Assembly (NCBI GenBank): GCA_035758825.1
Contig: DASTWA010000009.1
Coordinates: 1-64,000, forward strand
Source: JARIHD01 sp035758825
GTDB lineage: Bacteria > Patescibacteriota > Saccharimonadia > Saccharimonadales > UBA4665
Direction: 5' to 3'
Length of the DNA: 64,000 bases
In this document: positions 50,341 through 59,022 of the stretch, one piece after another
Layout of the letters: every line of letters starts with the position of its first letter
Numbering within the stretch: position 1 is the first letter of the stretch
Translations under genes and position numbers: made by a program
Notes under the pieces: model-generated
Database searches by the model: none
What the model was told of the DNA's origin: nothing
Seen by the model: the letters and a program-made list of their open reading frames with translations, nothing else

Positions 50341-50979
50341 TTACTCTATCACATCCAAGATGGAAGGAACATTATGGACAACGTGGTCGGCACCAGCGGC
50401 AAAAAGCGCGTCGACATTGCCAAAGCCATGCGATATGCCGATAGTCTTGCCGACCCCGGCGTTTTTACCAACCAAAATGTCGACAGCCGTGTCGCCGACA
50501 ACGACCACATCTTCTGGAGTAATGCCTAATTCATTAATGATGAGGTGCAGGCCTTCGGGGTGGGGCTTGGGGTTCTCTACCTTCTCGGCGGTTACAATAC
50601 TGTCAAAATGGTGCCTGATATTAGTGCGGTCCAGGCAGCCGACAGTGAGGTTGTTGCCGGAAGTAAGGGCTGCCACCCGCATATCCATACGCTTTAGGAT
50701 AGACAGCAGCTCGTCAACACCATCATATAGCCTCAAAAAACGGTCGTAAGATTGCAGGCGTATGTCTTGATGGGTGCGCAATATTTCATCAAACGGCACC
50801 TTTGTATTGCGAACCAGCGAACGGACAATCTGCTCGGTCGTGCCATGGGCTGACGCGTTGATCATCTCCCGGGCGATTGGCGCCCCGTCGTAAATACGGG
50901 TCAGTTCCTGGAACTGCCAGTAAAAGCCTTGGCGTACGTCCAAAAGCGTACCGTCTAAATCAAAAACTATTGCCTTCAT
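50341..50979 (-). CDS. HAD-family phosphatase (phosphoglycolate phosphatase-like)
   Basis: The 212-aa HAD hydrolase has motif I FDLDGTLLDV (Asp nucleophile), motif II ALTSGNNLTVG, and motif III/IV NPKPHPEGL ... VVVGDTAVDILVGKNAG. The helical cap places it in the Gph/PpaX subfamily. Substrate cannot be read. A separate promoter with a normal leader is described at 51008-51036. Confidence 0.9.
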   Translation of the reverse strand: MKAIVFDLDGTLLDVRQGFYWQFQELTRIYDGAPIAREMINASAHGTTEQIVRSLVRNTKVPFDEILRTHQDIRLQSYDRFLRLYDGVDELLSILKRMDMRVAALTSGNNLTVGCLDRTNIRHHFDSIVTAEKVENPKPHPEGLHLIINELGITPEDVVVVGDTAVDILVGKNAGVGKTIGISHGFGNVDALFAAGADHVVHNVPSILDVIE

Positions 50980-51007
50980 GCCGAGTTCTTATCTTGAAAA
51001 GATACTT

Positions 51008-51036
51008 ATTATAATATTTTTTAGAAAATATGTAAA
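51008..51036 (-). promoter_or_regulatory. Promoter of the HAD gene
   Basis: TTTACA (51036-51031), 17 nt and TATAAT (51013-51008) form a good sigma-70 promoter on the minus strand, 28 nt before the ATG. A TACTTCGGTAGT patch (51039-51050) lies immediately upstream. The rest of 50980-51210 has no gene that I can support. It also carries a 9-bp inverted repeat (51124-51132 with 51172-51180). Confidence 0.6.
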
Positions 51037-51210
51037 CATACTTCGGTAGTGTCTCAGATGTGCATGCAAAACTACCCTACAGCTCACTAAAGCCACGAAA
51101 TTTATCTTGACATTAGGGAACTGCCGGACGGAATCAACAAAATGAGACGCTCGCGCGTATTCATAGTGTTGTCCGTCCGGACTTACGCTCTCTGTTGGCG
51201 GCTGGAACAA

Positions 51211-51621
51211 TCAGATGAAGTCGCCTGGGTACAGCTGCCGCGCTTCCTGGGCGATTCCGTGGTTGTCACCAGCCCATCTTGCGGTGCCCTTGTCTGCGGT
51301 GGCAGCAAGGCCGTCATCTTCATCATCAATGAGTTCTTGGGGCTCTTCTTCCTCCATTCTGCTCTCGTAATCGCAGTCGAGATGGCTAGTGTCCTCAATA
51401 ATAATGAGGTTGCACCAGGAGCAGACCCGGAAGCCGTATGCACTGACGAAGCCAATGAAAGCAAGTTCCCAAGCGTTGTCAGCTTCGGTGCGCGCACTGA
51501 TCTCTTTCTGAGAGGCACGGACAACCATCTGGTTAGCGAGGTAGCAGGCGCTTTTTGAGTCAAGCAACCAAAGACCCTCAAGGATCTGAGACGGAGACAG
51601 CGCGTCGGATTGAGCGGACAT
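51211..51621 (-). CDS. Small acidic protein of unknown function
   Basis: The 136-aa protein starts at ATG 51621 with GAGGAGGG ~5 nt upstream, one of the best ribosome binding sites in the window. The middle has CSWCN and a later LDCDY, possibly part of a small metal site, followed by an acidic stretch (EEEEPQELIDDEDD). Its promoter (-35 AGTCAA at 51734-51739 read on the minus strand, TATAAT at 51718-51713) implies an ~85-nt leader carrying a TACTTCCGAAGTA dyad. No family recognised. Confidence 0.7.
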   Translation of the reverse strand: MSAQSDALSPSQILEGLWLLDSKSACYLANQMVVRASQKEISARTEADNAWELAFIGFVSAYGFRVCSWCNLIIIEDTSHLDCDYESRMEEEEPQELIDDEDDGLAATADKGTARWAGDNHGIAQEARQLYPGDFI

Positions 51622-51742
51622 GAACCCTCCTCAAAAGTGGTGGCATGACAGTACTCAACAGAGAACGTATAAGGTACTTCGGAAGTAGTTTTACCTCAGC
51701 GAAGAATATAACATTATAACAATTATCAGTCTAAGTCAATAC

Positions 51743-52297
51743 CTAACCCTGGCTACGGAGCCATTCGATGTAGTACTGGAGTTCGGCTATTGACGCCTGT
51801 ATATCGTCAAACGCGCGGTGGATCTCTTTCTTCTCGAACTCCACGCCGTACTTGCCTTGCATAAATACCTTGAGCGAACTCACGTCGAGCATACGGTAGT
51901 GTAGCTTCAGGTCAAACTCCGGCCACCAATACTTGATGAAGTTGCGGTCATTATGGATAGAATTACCGGCGAGGACGGCAGGTTCATTGCCAAAATGTTC
52001 TTTTAGCAAGGCGACGAGTTCTTGTTCGACCTGGTGGAGCGGCTTGCCTTCCTCCAGCTTTTGAACAAATTCGTCGCGGTTCTCCGGAAAATCCTTCCAC
52101 CAAATATTCTTTTGCATCCGGTCAAGAACCAGCTCCTTAGGGTGGCTGACCCGGGCTTCGTAAGACGCCAGCGTCTTGAACTCGAAGTCAGTTATCTCGG
52201 CGGCAATCTCTAAAATTACATCTTCGGTCGGGGATAACCCCGTCATTTCCAAATCTACCCAGAGTAGTTTGGTTGGGATGGCATGCTTGTCAATCAT
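51743..52297 (-). CDS. orn: Oligoribonuclease
   Basis: The 184-aa DEDDh exonuclease has LLWVDLEMTGL (D-x-E), AGNSIHNDRNFIKYW and HRAFDDIQASIAEL (final H/D). It degrades 2-5 nt RNAs and pGpG. ATG 52297 is chosen, because TATAAT (52310-52305) lies 7 nt upstream and would leave no leader. Together with the DHH-like, PNPase and RNase J genes it completes an RNA-turnover set. Confidence 0.95.
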   Translation of the reverse strand: MIDKHAIPTKLLWVDLEMTGLSPTEDVILEIAAEITDFEFKTLASYEARVSHPKELVLDRMQKNIWWKDFPENRDEFVQKLEEGKPLHQVEQELVALLKEHFGNEPAVLAGNSIHNDRNFIKYWWPEFDLKLHYRMLDVSSLKVFMQGKYGVEFEKKEIHRAFDDIQASIAELQYYIEWLRSQG

Positions 52298-52312
52298 ATG
52301 AGGCATTATAGC

Positions 52313-52771
52313 CTACTTGTCCTTTTGGGGCTTATCGAGCTTGTCCAGACGAAGGCCCTTGAACACGTAATACACCACGGCCGCCACGATGATAAACGAA
52401 ATAAAACTATTCACAAACGCACCCCAGCCAAACTGTGCAGTCTTGCCGTTAAGCGTTAGTTCGAAGGTCTTTTGCTTGAGCGTGCCTTCACCGGGGAGTA
52501 GCAGGCCGATTAACGGGTTCATGAAGCTTAAGACTAGCTGGTCGACCAGTACCTTGGCCTGTGTGCCGAGTACCAGACCGATAGCCAGGCCTACTACACT
52601 CTGCTCGCGCAAAAAATCGACGAAGCCGCGCACCTGCTTAGTCACGATCGACTCCTGTTTTTGCGTGATGCGCAGCAGCCGCGCTTCGGCGCGGGCGGCG
52701 CGGACCTCGGCGCTTTCGGCGCGTTCGGTGGCGGTTAGCTTCTTGGTTGTCGTTTTACTCTTGGTTGCCAT
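52313..52771 (-). CDS. mscL: MscL-like mechanosensitive channel
   Basis: The 152-aa protein matches MscL in its helices: GFVDFLREQSVVGLAIGLVLG and FMNPLIGLLLPG form TM1 and the following loop, and WGAFVNSFISFIIVAAVVYYVF is TM2. The N-terminal ~45 residues are basic/Ala-rich and coiled-coil-like, longer than in E. coli MscL. It acts as an emergency valve under osmotic downshock. AAGGA lies 7 nt before the ATG. Confidence 0.9.
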   Translation of the reverse strand: MATKSKTTTKKLTATERAESAEVRAARAEARLLRITQKQESIVTKQVRGFVDFLREQSVVGLAIGLVLGTQAKVLVDQLVLSFMNPLIGLLLPGEGTLKQKTFELTLNGKTAQFGWGAFVNSFISFIIVAAVVYYVFKGLRLDKLDKPQKDK

Positions 52772-52788
52772 GGCACATCCTTTAACAG

Positions 52789-54465
52789 CTACATTCGCTC
52801 CGGTGCGGCGATCCCCAGCATTTCCAGCCCGTCCTTAAGCACATCGGCGTAGAGCGCCACCAACTTAACGCGGATCGCCTCGCGGGCATCGCCAACGACG
52901 CGGTTGTGTTCATAAAAACGGTTGAATACCTGTGCGAGCTCGTACAGGTACGTACAAATATGGTGCGGCATAAGTTCGTCGACGGCCTGCTGGACGATTT
53001 CTGGATACTCGCTGATCTTGCGTGCCAAGGAGCGTTCTCCGGGCTGAAGGCTGGCTATAGCAGAAACCGGTGCACTGCTGCTTTTACTAAGTATGCTCCG
53101 GGCGCGGGCATGGGCATACTGCAGGTAGGGGCCAGAATTACCCTCAAGGCTGATCGATTCTTCCGGCGTATAAATAATATCGGGTCCGATGCGCTGCTTG
53201 AGGAATGCATACTTTACAGCACCGAGCACGGCCTGCTCGTCGTCGCGGCCGGTCGCCTGCCTATTGGCTTCGGCTGCGGCATCCAGGACGTCGCCGGCCC
53301 GCAGGATATTGCCCTTCCGCGAGCTCATCTTTACCCCGCCCTTCATTTTGACAATACCATGGGTCAGATGGGTCGTCGCGGCCGCCAACTCCGGAGCAAA
53401 CTGCTCAATACTCTTGAGTACGACGGCCATGTACTGCTCTTGGCCGTTGTCGGTAATTATTACCGAGCGGTCAAAGTCATAATCCTGCTTCTTAAGCATA
53501 ATAAGGCCGACATCCTTAGCCTCGTAGGTCGGGATCCCCTGCGAGTTAATAAAGACGCGGGTGTGCAGGCCGTATGGTTCGCCCTTGAACACAATTGCGC
53601 CATCACTTTCCTCGTATATGCCGGGCTTAATGTGGTCCTTGACTGTTTGGATGCCAATCGGCGCACAGATGCTTTCGGGGTAGTATTTCTCGAACGGCGT
53701 GCCGATGCGGGCATAAAATTCGTCGAATGCCTCGTAGCTCCATTCACGGCAGGTCCAATACATTTGCGCAAACGGTGTCTCACGTTCACCTGTTTCGTGC
53801 AGCTGATATACCTTTTTATTCAATTCGACAATAGCTTGTTTGGCGGCCTCGTCTTCGTCGTAGGCATTGTTGCCGGTCACATAGCATTGCGCCATCCAGG
53901 CCGACCGCTCATTAACCGGAATCTCGGCTAGATTTTCTGGGTGTTCGCCACCCAAATCCTTGAGCATCGCCCACATAGTCTTCCCTACGTGCAGTCCAAC
54001 GTCCCCTCCAAAATTAACGCGGTGGATTTCGGCGCCGGCTGCGTGCAACAGACTGCCGATGGCATAGCCAACAACGCTGGTATACAGGTGACCGGCATGA
54101 AGGATTTTAAAGGGGTTGGGATCCGAATACTCAGTTACTACAATCTGCCCTTTATACGTATCAGGCTTTGCGCCGGGGGCGGCGGCAGCCATGTCGGCGA
54201 GCGCACTATCGCTCAGTTTGATATTGATAAAGCCGGGGCCGGCGATACTAATGTCAGATACCTGGTCACCCAGTTTTTCTTTGAGGGCGGCAACCACTTC
54301 GTCGGCTACTTCGCGCGGATTACGACGCAAACGGCCCGCAAGCTGCATGGCGACGTTAGTGGCGTAATCCCCGAACTGTTCGTCCGGGCGCGTAAGTTCG
54401 GGCTGTTGGTCGACAGCATACAAATCCCGAATTACGCTCTCGAGCGTTGAATAAAGTGCTTGCAT
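52789..54465 (-). CDS. argS: Arginyl-tRNA synthetase
   Basis: This 558-aa class I synthetase has the N-terminal Add-1 domain, HIGH-like HAGHL (SDPNPFKILHAGHLYTSVVG), KMSSRKGN (KMSKS-like) and the C-terminal anticodon-binding domain (LYELAQVFNRFYEHNRVVG). It charges tRNA-Arg. ATG 54465 is chosen over an upstream frame running through the hairpin element. TATAAT (54480-54475) lies 9 nt before it, giving at most a 2-nt leader. Confidence 0.96.
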   Translation of the reverse strand: MQALYSTLESVIRDLYAVDQQPELTRPDEQFGDYATNVAMQLAGRLRRNPREVADEVVAALKEKLGDQVSDISIAGPGFINIKLSDSALADMAAAAPGAKPDTYKGQIVVTEYSDPNPFKILHAGHLYTSVVGYAIGSLLHAAGAEIHRVNFGGDVGLHVGKTMWAMLKDLGGEHPENLAEIPVNERSAWMAQCYVTGNNAYDEDEAAKQAIVELNKKVYQLHETGERETPFAQMYWTCREWSYEAFDEFYARIGTPFEKYYPESICAPIGIQTVKDHIKPGIYEESDGAIVFKGEPYGLHTRVFINSQGIPTYEAKDVGLIMLKKQDYDFDRSVIITDNGQEQYMAVVLKSIEQFAPELAAATTHLTHGIVKMKGGVKMSSRKGNILRAGDVLDAAAEANRQATGRDDEQAVLGAVKYAFLKQRIGPDIIYTPEESISLEGNSGPYLQYAHARARSILSKSSSAPVSAIASLQPGERSLARKISEYPEIVQQAVDELMPHHICTYLYELAQVFNRFYEHNRVVGDAREAIRVKLVALYADVLKDGLEMLGIAAPERM

Positions 54466-54484
54466 AGTACCCCTATTATAACAG

Positions 54485-54593
54485 AGCTGACCGCTTGTAG
54501 TTCGTAACAGGTGCAGAAACCGCCAAGGGCACATGGCCTTGGTTTCCTCGCGGACTATAGCCGAGCCCTGTTACGAACTACAGGCGGTCAGCT
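54485..54593. repeat. 109-nt element with 27-bp near-perfect inverted repeats
   Basis: The left arm 54485-54511 and right arm 54567-54593 are complementary at 26 of 27 positions (one T/C difference, G·U-compatible on one strand). The 55-nt centre holds a second hairpin (GAAACC...GGTTTC with an inner CCAAGG/CCTTGG part) and a CTCG/CGAG stem, so both strands could fold as a three-way junction. On the plus strand a T-rich run (TTTCTTTTT) follows. It lies between the DUF1361 stop and the argS promoter. It could be a miniature inverted-repeat element, a structured RNA or a strong terminator. Confidence 0.8.
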
Positions 54594-55268
54594 TTCTTTT
54601 TGCTGGCGGGCTACTTTGGCGACATACCAAAGCACTATATACATAGAGGCAAGCAGCACAAAAAAGCTGGCTGTTGTCGTAAAGGCCTGGGGGTGTTCCC
54701 TGGGGTTCAAAACCCGATCCGAAACGTCAAACAACACCGACGAAGGGTTAGTAAGAATATCCCAGGTATTCCACCTAAGCTCCCGGCCTATATAGATGGC
54801 GAAACTGCAGAGCAAAAGAATGACCCCCATAAAAATAACGGCTGTACGGGCGGCAACCCGCTTGGCGAGTTCCCAGTGGACGATAAATAGGCTGACTAGC
54901 CCCAAAAATACGCCGTTAAAGATGAACGAAGCAAACATAACTACGTCATACAACAGATCAACCCGCCCTACTTCCTGGATGTGGACGAAATCGCTGACCA
55001 TATAAAAGGTATTAGGCAAAAGAACCAGCCACAAGCCGGTTACCGCAAGGGCATACCAGCTTGACCATAAATTGTGATGGAGTGTCCGTTCCAGCCAAAG
55101 CGTCACTAGCAGTGAGATCCAGGCCAAAATCAAATTCCAGGGCAAATAACTAAAGGCATAGTCATGGTTGCTCCAGGCGCCAGCAACATACAGGCCCAGA
55201 CTCGCCAGACTCGATACTCCCAACGCCAAGCCCAGCTTGACGCGAGCGGATATATAGGGCCGCTGCAT
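54588..55268 (-). CDS. DUF1361 membrane protein
   Basis: The 226-aa protein has seven or so hydrophobic helices and the family's characteristic patches: FSYLPWNLILAWISLL, WLVLLPNTFYMVSDFVH and LRWNTWDILTNP. Function unknown. The start is ATG 55268, because TATAAT (55280-55275) lies 6 nt upstream. That hexamer also contains the histidine kinase stop, so the gene can be read either from the kinase transcript or from its own leaderless one. Its stop lies in the arm of the inverted repeat. Confidence 0.85.
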   Translation of the reverse strand: MQRPYISARVKLGLALGVSSLASLGLYVAGAWSNHDYAFSYLPWNLILAWISLLVTLWLERTLHHNLWSSWYALAVTGLWLVLLPNTFYMVSDFVHIQEVGRVDLLYDVVMFASFIFNGVFLGLVSLFIVHWELAKRVAARTAVIFMGVILLLCSFAIYIGRELRWNTWDILTNPSSVLFDVSDRVLNPREHPQAFTTTASFFVLLASMYIVLWYVAKVARQQKES

Positions 55269-55275
55269 GTGCCTA

Positions 55276-56322
55276 TTATACTGCAATCTCTAGGCTAAGC
55301 TCAAAGCAGGCGCCGCCATCCTTGTTGTTCCTGGCGACCATCGTCGCTCCGTTTGCGCCGGCAATTTCGTTGGCAAGCGCCAAACCAAGCCCCAGGCCGG
55401 GTACCTGATTGGATCGCGCCTTGTCGCCGCGGTATAGCCTGTCAAAGATACGCGGCAAATCCTGCGCGGCTATGCCGGGTCCCTTATCTTTGACCGAGAG
55501 CATGTAGCGGGTCCCCTTCTTCCGCCCCTCGAAGAGCACTTCCCCACCCCGTGCCCCGTATTTGAGGGCGTTGTCCAGAAGAATATCGATGAGCTGCACA
55601 ATACTGTCATGATGAGCCCAGACCCGGCCCGGAGCGATGTCCAAGTGAATGTTTACTGCCTTGGCGGCGGCAGTAGCCCTAAAAGGCATGGTAGCGGCAT
55701 CAACCAGCTCCCTGACAGCAAGCTGTGAACGTGTCAACGCAACCTGGCCGTACTGGTGGAGCGCCAGCAGATTCCCGGACAACCGCTCCAGCCGCTGCAC
55801 TTCTTCCAGATTGCTCTCAAGCTGCTCCCTTGCCTCCTTTTCGGTGAAGTGTCTTTGCCGCAGAAACACCTCGTTCTCCAGCCGCATATTAGCAAGTGGC
55901 GTACGGAGCTCGTGGCTGGCATCCGCCGTGAACCTGGCCTGAGCCCCATGCGCCTCCTCGATCGGCTTAAGGGTGCGGCCCGCGAACCAGTAGCTCAGAA
56001 TGCCGCCAACAATAAAAGCGCCCAGATTAATAATAAGCAGACCGTCGTTCAAGTGCTGGCGAACAATCTGCGCCTGGCCCTCCTGGATATCGGCAATACC
56101 CCGGTCCGGTTCCTTGGGTGGCGCGTCAAAAAAACGGATGACCCACTCGCGGACTTCGCTGCGCTGAACAGTATTGGAGCGCAAAAATTCGTGTTCGGCA
56201 AATACCCGGACACTCAACGTGACTAACAAGTTGAATAAAACAATGATCCCCAAATAAAAAAACGTCAACTTAAGCCGCGCTGAACCGAACATGTTCAGCC
56301 GGTCAGTCCACCTTGTAGCCAT
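55276..56322 (-). CDS. Sensor histidine kinase
   Basis: The 348-aa protein has two membrane helices (residues ~18-41 and ~93-113), a ~50-residue extracytoplasmic loop, the H-box FTADASHELRTPL (His 137) and the ATPase domain with DNALKYG, DKGPGIA and LGLGLALANEIAG. It is an EnvZ/BaeS-type kinase. The start at 56322 overlaps the response regulator by 20 nt; an internal ATG at 56292 is an alternative. It should phosphorylate the regulator upstream. Confidence 0.93.
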   Translation of the reverse strand: MATRWTDRLNMFGSARLKLTFFYLGIIVLFNLLVTLSVRVFAEHEFLRSNTVQRSEVREWVIRFFDAPPKEPDRGIADIQEGQAQIVRQHLNDGLLIINLGAFIVGGILSYWFAGRTLKPIEEAHGAQARFTADASHELRTPLANMRLENEVFLRQRHFTEKEAREQLESNLEEVQRLERLSGNLLALHQYGQVALTRSQLAVRELVDAATMPFRATAAAKAVNIHLDIAPGRVWAHHDSIVQLIDILLDNALKYGARGGEVLFEGRKKGTRYMLSVKDKGPGIAAQDLPRIFDRLYRGDKARSNQVPGLGLGLALANEIAGANGATMVARNNKDGGACFELSLEIAV

Positions 56323-56965
56323 AACCCCGGACAGTGTGAATTATGTCTTTGCTCGCGCCCAGCTTCTTGCGTACGTTTGCGATAAATGTCTCGACGGTAT
56401 TGTGCTGTACACGTTCTTCGTCATCCCAAACGTGGTCGAGCAACTGGTCCTTGCTGATTACCTCACCCTTATGGCGCATCAGGTATTCGATCAGCTGGAA
56501 TTCTTTTGCCGTCAGATGGATTGGTTTGCCCTGGCATTCGACGGCCTTGGCTACGACGTCAAGCAAAAGCCCTTCGGCGCGAAGGATGTTGCCGCCATGC
56601 GCCCGGGGACGCCGCAACAGGGCACGGACCCGCGCGAGCAACTCGTCAAACGAAAACGGCTTTGGCAGATAGTCATCGGCACCAGCGTCAAGCCCAATAA
56701 CCCGGTCACCGATAGTCGTACGGGCCGTTAAGATCAGGATTGGCGCCTGCTCGCCCTCCTCACGCCATAATTTTACAAGACCCGGCCCGTCATACTTGCC
56801 CGGTATCATCCAGTCCAAAAGCATAAGATCGTATGTATTGGCAGCGGCCAGTGCCTCGGCGCTGTCGCTATCGAAGGCAACGTCCACGACATATCCTTCG
56901 GACGCCAAACCTTTTTCCAGGCTCTTAGCGATTTTAACTTCGTCCTCAACAACAAGAATTCTCAT
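56303..56965 (-). CDS. OmpR-family response regulator
   Basis: The 220-aa protein has a receiver domain (VVEDE, LLLDWMIPG with Asp 51, LTART, Lys in YLPKPF) and a C-terminal winged helix (FQLIEYLMRHKGEVISKDQLL, VRGYGYKVD). Its signal is unknown. TATTAT (56977-56972) lies 6 nt before the ATG, so the mRNA is probably leaderless. It pairs with the adjacent kinase. Confidence 0.95.
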   Translation of the reverse strand: MRILVVEDEVKIAKSLEKGLASEGYVVDVAFDSDSAEALAAANTYDLMLLDWMIPGKYDGPGLVKLWREEGEQAPILILTARTTIGDRVIGLDAGADDYLPKPFSFDELLARVRALLRRPRAHGGNILRAEGLLLDVVAKAVECQGKPIHLTAKEFQLIEYLMRHKGEVISKDQLLDHVWDDEERVQHNTVETFIANVRKKLGASKDIIHTVRGYGYKVD

Positions 56966-57016
56966 ATCTGTATAATAGCACCTCTGTACTGCATGCTGGC
57001 TGGAGAGCCCTGGTTA

Positions 57017-57370
57017 TCATCTTTTTACCAATTCTATAACATCGCAATCAGTCACGGCCTCCAGCTGATATTCTGTATCCTCTTGCGAGGTATACCCGAC
57101 TCCCGGCTGAAGCGCGGTTTTGACCAGCCCTTCCCGCTCATCCTCATAGACAATAAATCCCTTGCCGCTCACGATAAACCAACTTCGCTGTTTGCCGGAA
57201 TCGATCGTCAGCTGGGCTTGTTCGCCTTTTTCGACATGGATCAGACCGTTGATGCACGAACCGGAGGACGGATCCGGGTACAAACGGAAGCCCCAGGGGC
57301 GTTCAAGGCGTTTAATGTCTCCTGAAATACTAACCGAGGGATGAAATGCGGGAATTTGCTGATCTTCCAT
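57017..57370 (-). CDS. Cupin-domain protein (mannose-6-phosphate isomerase-like)
   Basis: The 117-aa single cupin has RPWGFRLYPD, INGLIHVEKGEQAQLTI, SWFIVSGKGFIVYEDE and LQPGVGYTS. The typical His metal ligands are mostly replaced (Gln, Ser), so a binding rather than catalytic role is possible. It starts 9 nt after the stop of the isomerase gene, so it probably handles sugar phosphate or polysaccharide precursors with it. Confidence 0.8.
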   Translation of the reverse strand: MEDQQIPAFHPSVSISGDIKRLERPWGFRLYPDPSSGSCINGLIHVEKGEQAQLTIDSGKQRSWFIVSGKGFIVYEDEREGLVKTALQPGVGYTSQEDTEYQLEAVTDCDVIELVKR

Positions 57371-57379
57371 AATCGTTTC

Positions 57380-58408
57380 TTAGGCGTTTAGTTCTACTTT
57401 TAGCTTTTCTACCAAATCGACCGGCGTAGGGTTGACGCCGTTCAGGAGGGCCAGATATACACTGACGAAGTCTCCCATAGCAATGCTCCAGAGCAACTGC
57501 TTGAGCAGCGTGTCACCCTCCGGCTTAACCACGATCGGCGCAGGACGGTTACCGGAGAGCAGACGTTCCGAAACTTCGAACCGCTTAAGGATCCTGGGAT
57601 GCTCAAGGTCCGACCGGATCTCGACGACGGCGAACGGTTTTTCGATCGGATGGCTCGACCAGCCAATGAACTCGTTATGGTTAAATTCCGGGTACTGGTT
57701 ACACCAGGCGGTATTCTTGGCGTTTTCGTTCATGCAGATTTTCCACTTGTTGGCGGCCGGGAATAGCAAGGGGCCTCCGTACATGATGACCGTCTTGCCC
57801 ATGAGTTCTTGGGCGATTTGCTTGGCACGGTTCTGCGCCGTCGGAATCGTCGGCGCCAGCTTGGCGAGCTCGGCCCGGAGCCATTCACTGGCCTCTGCCA
57901 GCTCGGAGCCGTCGCTTACCGTAAGCCCGAGCGGTGACAAAATTTTTACAAAAGCATTCAAAAAATAAAAAGTCGCCATCCGTGGCTGGATGCCGCTTGG
58001 GATTGCGTACAGCGGATAATTCTTTTCTTTGGCGATGTCGGCGAGCTTGCCGCCGGCGGCAATAATAACAATCTGGGCACCCCGTTCTTCGGCATGCATC
58101 AGCGCTTCTAGCGTCTCTTCGGTATTGCCGGAGTAACTCGACGAAATAAAAAGAGTATTCTCATGTACGTATGGCGGAAGGCTATAGCCGCGGACAATCT
58201 CGAACGGCACCCTTACCTGTGGCCACGAGGCCATAATGACGCCTGGGAGCGCCGAACCGCCCATCCCGGCAAGAACAACGTTCTGGATCGTACTGGAAGG
58301 TGTAAAATTTGCATCAAACTCCCTGCTCAAGTACTGCCACTGCTTTTCGCAGACACCCAAAGCATCCTGCGGGTCTTTCTCGTGGATCAGTTTGAGGTCG
58401 TCTAACAT
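57380..58408 (-). CDS. Bifunctional phosphoglucose/phosphomannose isomerase
   Basis: This 342-aa SIS-domain isomerase has VVLAGMGGSALPG, FISSSYSGNTEETLEAL and the C-terminal PEFNHNEFIGW with the catalytic Glu/His. The layout is like archaeal PGI/PMI. It interconverts glucose-6-P, fructose-6-P and mannose-6-P. AAGGAG lies 6 nt before the ATG. Confidence 0.92.
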   Translation of the reverse strand: MLDDLKLIHEKDPQDALGVCEKQWQYLSREFDANFTPSSTIQNVVLAGMGGSALPGVIMASWPQVRVPFEIVRGYSLPPYVHENTLFISSSYSGNTEETLEALMHAEERGAQIVIIAAGGKLADIAKEKNYPLYAIPSGIQPRMATFYFLNAFVKILSPLGLTVSDGSELAEASEWLRAELAKLAPTIPTAQNRAKQIAQELMGKTVIMYGGPLLFPAANKWKICMNENAKNTAWCNQYPEFNHNEFIGWSSHPIEKPFAVVEIRSDLEHPRILKRFEVSERLLSGNRPAPIVVKPEGDTLLKQLLWSIAMGDFVSVYLALLNGVNPTPVDLVEKLKVELNA

Positions 58409-58480
58409 AGAATACTCCTTGTGCTATTATGTTAGTGTCATTAGTATAGTCTAAGTAAGCAAATTAGTGGGGGGAACATT

Positions 58481-59002
58481 ATGTTCGGGCACGATGATCA
58501 ATCTCAACACCACGATGTCGCCAATCAGCCGGCACCCGCTGGTGACGATAGCGGGTTAACACAGGATGACCAAGCACTTGCGGATGCAGCTACAACAACC
58601 GATACAGCCGGGGAATACATTGACTCGGATACGCCGACAGTCACCACGCCTACACCTGGTGCGCCAGTAGCGGCCACGGACGGCGTAGCTACTGTTGCAC
58701 CATCAGCCACTCCGGCCACGGTCACTTCTGCAGCAGATAGCGACAGCCTACTGGGCATTAAGCAGCAGGCCTTGCAGCAACTTACGCCGCTTGTAGGGCA
58801 TCTTGAGCAAAGCGCCGAAGAAAAGTTCCGTACTACCATGATGATGATCCAGGCTTCAGACAACCCCTCACTAATCAAGACTGCCTACGATGCAGCCCTG
58901 CAAATTACCGACGAAAAAATCCGCGCGCAGGCTCTGCTCGACATCGTTAACGAAATCAATTACTTCACACATAACAATAACGACGGCAGCGCCGGCGTTT
59001 AG
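58481..59002 (+). CDS. Acidic low-complexity protein with helical C-terminus
   Basis: The 173-aa protein has an N-terminal ~95 residues that are Asp/Thr/Ala/Pro-rich and disordered, and a C-terminal ~75-residue helical domain (LLGIKQQALQQLTPLVGHLEQ). It has no signal peptide or membrane helix. A G-run lies 6 nt before the ATG. It begins the sortase transcript, but it has no sorting motif, so its link to the sortase is only positional. Confidence 0.65.
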   Translation: MFGHDDQSQHHDVANQPAPAGDDSGLTQDDQALADAATTTDTAGEYIDSDTPTVTTPTPGAPVAATDGVATVAPSATPATVTSAADSDSLLGIKQQALQQLTPLVGHLEQSAEEKFRTTMMMIQASDNPSLIKTAYDAALQITDEKIRAQALLDIVNEINYFTHNNNDGSAGV

Positions 59003-59022
59003 TCCGCCAAAGGTAGTTTGAT

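Noticed and set aside
50989..51210. 73-codon minus-strand frame
   Set aside because: It begins at a TTG with no ribosome binding site and runs through the inverted repeat and HAD promoter.
51142..51558. 138-codon plus-strand open frame
   Set aside because: It competes with the minus-strand 136-aa gene, which has a near-ideal ribosome binding site and promoter; the plus frame has neither.
52906..53931. 341-codon plus-strand open frame
   Set aside because: Antisense to argS, which has both class I signatures.
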